Below are positions 31,129-35,394 of a DNA stretch of 35,394 nt, piece by piece. Source of the DNA: Oscillospiraceae bacterium (GTDB lineage: Bacteria; Bacillota; Clostridia; Oscillospirales; Oscillospiraceae). A program made the position numbers and the translations under genes. The notes beneath the pieces are model-generated. The model did not search any database and was not told the DNA's origin. It was given only the letters and a program-made list of their open reading frames with translations. The first letter of the stretch is position 1. Each line of letters starts with the position of its first letter. Where the stretch lies: positions 1 to 35,394 of the forward strand of contig JAFYVL010000068.1 in the NCBI GenBank assembly GCA_017549125.1. The letters are read 5' to 3'.

Positions 31129-31848
31129 GTGGAAGCTTTTGTCATGGAGATTGCGGGGCTTGCCACCTGTGTGGAACCCATGTTTATTACGACCAAGGAA
31201 TATTGCCGTCTGTATCTGACAGATCGGACACCGGAATTTTTTATCCAGGTCACGGTCGAAGATTTGCTGCGCCAGCAGGCGGCATTGGATCGGGAGGCAG
31301 ATGCAGAAGGCTTGCGCCGAAGAAAGTTCTCAGATCCTTTCCTGGAGCGGACAGTGATCCAGGAGAAAATCGCAGAGAAGCTTTTGGAACGAGACACCTT
31401 GCTGTTACACGGCAGTACGGTGGCAGTAGATGGACAGGCCTATTTGTTTACTGCCCCCTGTGGCACAGGCAAGTCCACCCACACCCGGCTTTGGTTGGAG
31501 TTATTTGGCGACCGGGCGGTAATGGTTAACGATGATAAGGCATTTTTGCAGCTGCGACAGGATGGTGTATGGGCATACGGCTCTCCCTGGGCAGGCAAGC
31601 ACGGCATTGGCAACAATATTTCTGTGCCCCTGAAGGGAATTTGCTTTTTACAGCGGGGGGTACAGAATGAAATCAGCAAGGCCTTGCCGGAGAAATGGCT
31701 GCCGGAGCTGATCCATCAATGCTTTCTGCCGGAGGGACAGGATTCTTCCCTGGTTAGGCAATTAGCAGAGAGGATTCCGCTGTGGGAAATGTTCTGCACC
31801 AAAGATCCTCAGGCGGCTGTGGTTGCCTATGAGGCAATGGCAATTTAG
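31129..31848 (+). CDS. HPr kinase-like P-loop protein
   Basis: The 239-residue protein resembles the HPr kinase/phosphorylase and PEP carboxykinase-like fold: LLLHGSTVAV, the P-loop APCGTGKST (109-117), and VMVNDDKA (131-138). The full N-terminal domain of true HprK is missing. AGGAGG at 31115-31120 lies 8 bases before the GTG at 31129, which I chose; the open frame runs up to 31072. Similar stand-alone proteins are common in gut Clostridia and often sit in peptide-modification loci, but none is nearby. The substrate is unknown. Confidence 0.8.
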   Translation: MEAFVMEIAGLATCVEPMFITTKEYCRLYLTDRTPEFFIQVTVEDLLRQQAALDREADAEGLRRRKFSDPFLERTVIQEKIAEKLLERDTLLLHGSTVAVDGQAYLFTAPCGTGKSTHTRLWLELFGDRAVMVNDDKAFLQLRQDGVWAYGSPWAGKHGIGNNISVPLKGICFLQRGVQNEISKALPEKWLPELIHQCFLPEGQDSSLVRQLAERIPLWEMFCTKDPQAAVVAYEAMAI

Positions 31849-31849
31849 T

Positions 31850-32044
31850 GGAAAGTGGAAAACTGAAAACTGAAAACGAAAAAAACTTGTCATTGCGAGG
31901 AGCATAGCGACGTGGCAATCTACCAGGTAGGTTTTGCTGGATTGTAAGTTGGAGATTGCCACGCCAGTGTGCGCTACTTACCGCAATTACGCATTATTTC
32001 AGTGCGGTGACGGAACGCTGGGGACAGCGTTCCCTACGAGGCGC
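31850..32044. repeat. Intergenic repeat cluster (families A and B)
   Basis: After a GAAAACTG-type run (31858-31885), a family A element (31888-31995, starting TGTCATTGCGAGGAGC) and a family B REP (32010-32039 with GTAG on the minus strand) fill the gap. It shows the same order of parts as at 3960-4139. No gene is seen. Confidence 0.75.
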
Positions 32045-32077
32045 AAAAAAGGACGAAGCGGAGGCTTCGTCCTTTTG
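32045..32077 (-). terminator. Terminator of the substrate-binding protein gene
   Basis: AAAAGGACGAAGC pairs with GCTTCGTCCTTTT around a short loop. On the minus strand the T-run follows directly. Confidence 0.88.
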
Positions 32078-32079
32078 CA

Positions 32080-33261
32080 TTATTCAACTTCCGGAGTGGT
32101 GCATTCCTTGATCACATACTGGATGGCGCTCTTGTTTACATAGCCGGATTCATCCCAGGAGATGGACTCGCCGGTGAGGCCATTGGTATAGACATAGCCG
32201 CCGTCAAACTGCTCCTTTAAGATCTTGCACAATTCAGAAGCGGTGATATCCACAGGGATCTTCTTGCCGCCTTCCACAGCGGCCTTCATAGCACCGTAGA
32301 TGGCATAGACGCAATCATAGGCAGATGCGCTGAACTGGTTGACGGTCTGTCTGCCGTATTTCTCCGTATACTTGGCGATGAACTCCGCAGACTTGCCGAT
32401 GGTGGCCTTGGAATTAAAGTGGGAAAGCATGGTCACCTTCTGAGGAATGGTGTTCAAATCAAAATTCTCCAGCCGGTCGATACCGTCAAAGCCGTCACAG
32501 CCGTAGTACACAGCCTCGGGGTCAAGAATATCCTTGGCCTGGGTCATGAATACGGAAGCGGGGGCATAGTAAATGGGCATGAAGATAAATTTACAATCCT
32601 TCATCTGCTCGATCTGGGCGGAGAAATTGGTAGCGGTCACGTCGGTGAAGGAGGTCTCCACCACGGTAACAGTTTCGTCCAGGTTGGCCTTGAACTGCTC
32701 GTAAATACCATTGGAGTAATTCTCGTCGGATTTATACAGCACACCGATGGTCTGGCCGGCCAGGTTCTCATTAACAAAGGCTGCGGCCACTTGACCCTGG
32801 TTGCCGTCGGCAAAGCACATCTGGTAGCCATTGGATTCAGAGACCACCGCATCGCCGGTGGCGGAGGGGGTCAGGAAAAACACGTGATCCTTAGCGGCCA
32901 GATCCTTAAACTTCAGCGCCGGGCCGGTGGTGACACAGCCCAAAGATACCTGCATACCGCCTGCATGAAGCGCCGTATAAATATCCGCCACCAGAGCGGG
33001 ATCACGCTGGTCGTCTTTGACCACCAGTTCGAATTTTACACCGTTCAGACCGCCGTTGGCATTGATCTCATCCACCGCCAGCTGCGCGCCGTTTTGCACA
33101 GCCAGACCGTACACAGAGGCATCGCCGGTCAGCGGACCGGACATACCGATCACATATTTATCATTCTTTGCGGTATAGGTTTCCTCGCTGTCACAAGCAG
33201 CCAGCGCACCAAAGCTCAGAGCGCAAACCAACAGCACCGCAAGAAATCGTTTTGCTTTCAT
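32080..33261 (-). CDS. Branched-chain amino acid-type ABC transporter substrate-binding lipoprotein
   Basis: The 393-residue protein has a lipoprotein signal with lipobox LAAC and the type I periplasmic-binding fold of the LivJ family: IGMSGPLTGDASVYG, GAQLAVDEINANGG, then DQRDPALVADIY. GGAGG precedes the ATG at 33261. The usual permease and ATPase partners (livHMGF) are not in the window, and a mobile-repeat gap follows downstream, so it may work with a distant transporter. The ligand could be leucine-type amino acids or another small molecule. Confidence 0.9.
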   Translation of the reverse strand: MKAKRFLAVLLVCALSFGALAACDSEETYTAKNDKYVIGMSGPLTGDASVYGLAVQNGAQLAVDEINANGGLNGVKFELVVKDDQRDPALVADIYTALHAGGMQVSLGCVTTGPALKFKDLAAKDHVFFLTPSATGDAVVSESNGYQMCFADGNQGQVAAAFVNENLAGQTIGVLYKSDENYSNGIYEQFKANLDETVTVVETSFTDVTATNFSAQIEQMKDCKFIFMPIYYAPASVFMTQAKDILDPEAVYYGCDGFDGIDRLENFDLNTIPQKVTMLSHFNSKATIGKSAEFIAKYTEKYGRQTVNQFSASAYDCVYAIYGAMKAAVEGGKKIPVDITASELCKILKEQFDGGYVYTNGLTGESISWDESGYVNKSAIQYVIKECTTPEVE

Positions 33262-33291
33262 AGAGATTCCCTCCTTTGGCATATATTGTAT

Positions 33292-33319
33292 ACTATACCG
33301 CAGTTTCCGGCAAAGTCAA
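33292..33319 (-). promoter_or_regulatory. Promoter of the substrate-binding protein gene
   Basis: On the minus strand TTGACT (33314-33319) and TATAGT (33292-33297) are 16 bases apart. Confidence 0.7.
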
Positions 33320-33338
33320 TGTTTTTTCCCGGAATTAC

Positions 33339-33367
33339 TTGACGGTACTGGGGAAATATCGTAAAAT
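33339..33367 (+). promoter_or_regulatory. Promoter of azlCD
   Basis: TTGACG (33339-33344) and TAAAAT (33362-33367) are 17 bases apart, 33 bases before the azlC start. Confidence 0.75.
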
Positions 33368-33400
33368 AACCAAAAATTATGCAGAAAGAGTGACGCAAGG

Positions 33401-34108
33401 ATGCGAAAGGATTTCACAGCCGGAATCCGTGCAGGTATTCCGGTCTGTTTGGGATATTTTTCCGTAAGCTTTGGATTTGGTGTGATGGCGGTCTCCAAGG
33501 GGCTGAATCCCTGGGATGCCATTTTGATCTCCCTGTCCAATTTGACCAGCGCAGGACAGTTTGCAGGTCTGACGGTGATCGCCGCCGGTGCGGCCTTGAT
33601 CGAAATGATCCTGACCCAGCTGGTGATCAACAGCCGCTATGCCCTCATGAGCGTGGCTTTGGGGCAGAAGCTTGGCCCGCAGGTGGGTACAGGTCAGCGG
33701 CTGGCTATGGCATTTTTTAACACGGACGAGGTATTTGCCCTGGGTATGACCCGATTGGGGAAGCTCTCCCCTGCCTTCTTTTTGGGCGCAGGCTTGATCG
33801 CCGCCCTGGGATGGACAGCCGGCACAGCCACGGGTGCGGCCGCCGGCGCGGTACTGCCCCTGTCTGTACGGCTGGCTTTGGGTACTATGCTTTACGGCAT
33901 GTTCATCGCCATCGTCATTCCCCAGGCAAGACAAGAAAAACCCATGCTGTTTTGCATGGGCTTGGCGCTGGTATGCAGTTGTCTGTTCGCCTGGATGCCG
34001 GGTCTTAGGGATGTGAGGGACGGCCTCGCCATCGTGATCTGCACCGTGGTCACAGCGGCGGTATGCGCACTGGTATTCCCTGTGCCGGAACAGGAGGGTG
34101 CGCAATGA
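33401..34108 (+). CDS. azlC: AzlC-family branched-chain amino acid exporter, large subunit
   Basis: AzlC and AzlD form a membrane exporter for branched-chain amino acids and analogues. The 235-residue protein has six to seven membrane segments and the family core GIPVCLGYFSVSFGFGV near the start, TSAGQFAG, and NSRYALMSVAL. It overlaps azlD by four bases (ATGA). It is divergent from the LivJ-like binding protein, linking import and export of similar substrates. The ribosome site is weak (AAAGAG, 10 bases). Confidence 0.92.
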   Translation: MRKDFTAGIRAGIPVCLGYFSVSFGFGVMAVSKGLNPWDAILISLSNLTSAGQFAGLTVIAAGAALIEMILTQLVINSRYALMSVALGQKLGPQVGTGQRLAMAFFNTDEVFALGMTRLGKLSPAFFLGAGLIAALGWTAGTATGAAAGAVLPLSVRLALGTMLYGMFIAIVIPQARQEKPMLFCMGLALVCSCLFAWMPGLRDVRDGLAIVICTVVTAAVCALVFPVPEQEGAQ

Positions 34109-34416
34109 GTATTTACATTTATATTCTTGTGATGGCGCTGACCACCTATTTGATCCGTGCCATTCCCCTGGTGCTGTTTAAAAAGCCCATTGACAGCCGG
34201 TTTGTGCGGTCTTTTCTGCATTATGTGCCGGTGGCCTGTTTGACCGCCATGACCTTCCCCGCCATTTTGTATGCTACAGATCATGTGGTCAGCGGTGTCA
34301 TGGGTTTGGGGGTGGCTGTGGTGCTGGCATTGTGCAATCGCAGTTTATTGACCGTTGCCGCCTGCGGATCATTGGCGGTGTTTGTTACGGATTGGTTGAT
34401 GAAAATGATGTTTTAA
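34105..34416 (+). CDS. azlD: AzlD-family small subunit of branched-chain amino acid exporter
   Basis: This 103-residue membrane protein has four hydrophobic segments and the AzlD pattern TTYLIRAIPLVLF, HYVPVACLTAMTFP. AGGAGGG at 34092-34098 lies 6 bases before the ATG, and the start overlaps the azlC stop. Size is normal. No strong terminator is seen before the REP copy at 34432. Confidence 0.9.
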   Translation: MSIYIYILVMALTTYLIRAIPLVLFKKPIDSRFVRSFLHYVPVACLTAMTFPAILYATDHVVSGVMGLGVAVVLALCNRSLLTVAACGSLAVFVTDWLMKMMF

Positions 34417-34431
34417 CAAAAAGGCTCCCCT

Positions 34432-34458
34432 CGTAGGGGACGGGTCTCCCGTCCCACT
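34432..34458. repeat. REP palindrome, family D, with GTAG foot
   Basis: CGTAGGGGACGGGTCTCCCGTCCC, the GTAG being on the plus strand. It lies 52 bases before the transposase start codon. Confidence 0.9.
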
Positions 34459-34509
34459 AAGTTAAAAAATTCTTAGAAAAAACCATCCTGTACGGAGGTA
34501 GGGCATAGA

Positions 34510-35034
34510 ATGGAATTTCAAGAAAGAACACCCAACCGTATACCTGAGTATGATTATAGCTTGAACGGTGCTTACTTTGTTACCATCTGCACCCAAGACA
34601 GAAAGAGAATTTTGAGTAAGATCGTAGGGGACGGGTCTCCCGTCCCACAAACCTGCGGAAAGATTGCAGAAGCAATGATTTTGCAAATTCCCAACAAATA
34701 TCCGTCTGTATCGGTTGATAACTATGTTATCATGCCCGATCATATTCATTTGTTGCTTCGGTTTGATAGGGATTTAGGGACGGGAAACCCGTCCCCTACG
34801 ATAAAGGATTGCGGGACGGGAGACCCGTCCCCCACATTGGGAAATGTGGTTGGTTGGTATAAATACCAGGTTACGAAGCAAATCAATTCATTAACAAATA
34901 CCCAGGGAGTTAAAGTTTTCCAAAGGTCCTATTACGATCATGTCATTCGAAATCAGCAGGATTATAACGAAATATGGGAGTATATCCAATACAACCCCAA
35001 AAAGTGGGTCATCCAAAAACGAGGATTTGAATAA
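34510..35034 (+). CDS. REP-associated tyrosine transposase (RAYT) with in-frame REP insertions
   Basis: The 174-residue protein has the Y1/HUH fold of RAYTs: YFVTICTQDRKRI (22-34), the metal motif HIH (78-80) in IMPDHIHLLL, and the catalytic Tyr in FQRSYYDHVIR (Tyr141/142), followed by EYIQYNPKKW. RAYTs process GTAG-flanked REP hairpins as single strands. Three REP palindromes are translated within the gene: residues 38-46 (34622-34646), 88-97 and 101-109 (34775-34835), each in a variable loop and without breaking the frame. GGAGG lies 11 bases before the ATG. Catalytic residues look intact, so the enzyme may be active. Confidence 0.92.
   Translation: MEFQERTPNRIPEYDYSLNGAYFVTICTQDRKRILSKIVGDGSPVPQTCGKIAEAMILQIPNKYPSVSVDNYVIMPDHIHLLLRFDRDLGTGNPSPTIKDCGTGDPSPTLGNVVGWYKYQVTKQINSLTNTQGVKVFQRSYYDHVIRNQQDYNEIWEYIQYNPKKWVIQKRGFE
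34622..34646. repeat. REP palindrome, family D, inside the RAYT gene
   Basis: GTAGGGGACGGGTCTCCCGTCCC, with GTAG on the plus strand, encodes VGDGSPVP in the linker between the first strand and the first helix. Confidence 0.92.
34775..34835. repeat. Two-REP module (BIME-like), copy 1, inside the RAYT gene
   Basis: Two family D palindromes (34775-34800 and 34813-34835) are joined by GATAAAGGATTGC. The 61-base block matches 35127-35187 with three mismatches. It is read as LGTGNPSPT and CGTGDPSPT. Confidence 0.9.
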
Positions 35035-35045
35035 AGTGCAGCATG

Positions 35046-35070
35046 TGGGACGGGAGACCCGTCCCCTACG
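35046..35070. repeat. REP palindrome, family D
   Basis: GGGACGGGAGACCCGTCCCCTACG, 12 bases after the RAYT stop, with GTAG on the minus strand. Confidence 0.88.
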
Positions 35071-35102
35071 GCGCATTGATTTCGTTTGGTGCGAAAGTCC
35101 AT

Positions 35103-35128
35103 CGTAGGGGAGGCGTTTCGCCTCCCTA
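35103..35128. repeat. REP palindrome with variant core
   Basis: GTAGGGGAGGCGTTTCGCCTCCC keeps the GTAG foot but has the core GGAGGCG/CGCCTCC instead of GACGGG/CCCGTC. Confidence 0.8.
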
Positions 35129-35187
35129 GGGACGGGAAACCCGTCCCCTACGATAGAGGATTGCGGGACGGGAAACCCGTCCCCTAC
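35127..35187. repeat. Two-REP module (BIME-like), copy 2
   Basis: This 61-base block repeats 34775-34835 with three base changes. Both palindromes here keep intact GTAG feet on the minus strand. It lies outside the gene, in the gap before the partial gene at the right edge. Confidence 0.9.
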
Positions 35188-35218
35188 GTTGATTATTCAT
35201 TATTCATCAAATTGCAAA

Positions 35219-35248
35219 AAATGCCGTGGGCGGTTGCCCACGGCATTT
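35219..35248 (-). terminator. Terminator of the partial gene at the right edge
   Basis: ATGCCGTGGGC pairs with GCCCACGGCAT around GGTT; on the minus strand a run of T follows. Confidence 0.9.
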
Positions 35249-35255
35249 GCTTTTA

Positions 35256-35394
35256 TTACTTGCCCTGCTCCAGAGCCAGGGTGACGGTGGTCTGATCGCA
35301 GACTTCTGCGGGGCCCCAGTACTGGATAGCGCCGGGGTAAACGTAGCAGGTCTCGTTAGCCCACTCCTCGCGGACGGATGCGAAGTAGGTGAAG
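35256..35394 (-). CDS. 3' end of an unidentified gene
   Basis: Only the last 45 codons are in the window; the start lies beyond the right edge. The tail has [19 protein letters not shown] and ends VTLALEQGK followed by a stop. High G+C and codon use resemble the housekeeping genes of the window, and a terminator follows. I do not recognise the family with confidence. The tail looks like that of a soluble cytosolic enzyme. Confidence 0.6.
   Translation of the reverse strand, partial: FTYFASVREEWANETCYVYPGAIQYWGPAEVCDQTTVTLALEQGK

Noticed and set aside
34432-35188. CRISPR array
   Set aside because: The repeats are palindromes in both orientations with irregular spacing, two units are within a gene, and no cas gene is nearby.
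35086-35295. A 69-codon open frame
   Set aside because: It is a translation of REP palindromes and the terminator, with peptides like GKPVPY that come from the repeat.

Overview
The window looks like a chromosomal segment of a Gram-positive gut Clostridium-type anaerobe, most likely from the Oscillospiraceae/Ruminococcaceae group (inference). The reasons are strong GGAGG ribosome binding sites, sigma-A promoters with 16-17 base spacers, a class B sortase, a LexA of Firmicutes type, ECF vitamin transporter parts, and intergenic gaps packed with short palindromic repeats. There are 27 complete protein genes, one partial gene at the right edge, two tRNAs and one cobalamin riboswitch.

Layout. 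1-2.2 kb: a YeiH-type exporter and a divergent LysR regulator. 2.3-3.5 kb: an AT-rich lipoprotein gene lying between two near-identical 55-base direct repeats that resemble a tRNA end plus a terminator. 3.5-4.2 kb: structured GC-rich DNA, tRNA-Leu(TAA) and mobile repeats. 4.2-6.4 kb: a cytoplasmic GH3 glycosidase. 6.6-17.5 kb: an eleven-gene exopolysaccharide operon (rmlD, rmlC, DUF1972 glycosyltransferase, tagD, licD-like, capsular glycosyltransferase, wzz-like, GT2, EpsG-type polymerase, pyruvyltransferase, Wzx flippase). 17.5-20.1 kb: a LarA-type racemase and malic enzyme operon. 20.1-23.2 kb: sortase B, an M20 amidohydrolase homologue with lost active-site residues, a Cys-rich microprotein and lexA. 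23.4-24.7 kb: a B12 riboswitch controlling a DUF4430 protein and an ECF S component. 24.8-28.1 kb: gpsA, flavin reductase and an AbgB-like M20 peptidase. 28.4-31.0 kb: tRNA-Gly(CCC), then a short MocR regulator divergent from a UPF0340 protein and a second ECF S component. 31.1-35.4 kb: an HprK-like kinase, an orphan LivJ-like lipoprotein, azlCD, and a REP-associated tyrosine transposase inside a dense REP cluster.

The exopolysaccharide operon has export and polymerisation functions (Wzx, EpsG-type Wzy, Wzz), rhamnose supply (RmlC/D) and two likely sources of negative charge: TagD with LicD for a glycerol-phosphate-type group, and a pyruvyltransferase for ketal pyruvate. It lacks rmlA, rmlB, an initiating phosphoglycosyltransferase and a working tyrosine kinase, so it must depend on loci elsewhere.

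The most unusual part is the right end. The transposase gene has three REP palindromes inside its reading frame. Two of them form a 61-base two-REP module that is repeated with three mismatches downstream of the gene. Several palindrome families across the window carry a GTAG tetranucleotide at the foot of the hairpin, the recognition mark known from E. coli REP/RAYT systems, so one transposase may serve REP families with different cores. Other notable points are the B12 riboswitch with a transcobalamin-like protein and S component, the LarA/malic enzyme pair (candidate malate racemase), the Wzz-like protein with a degenerate kinase tail, and the active-site-less M20 protein.
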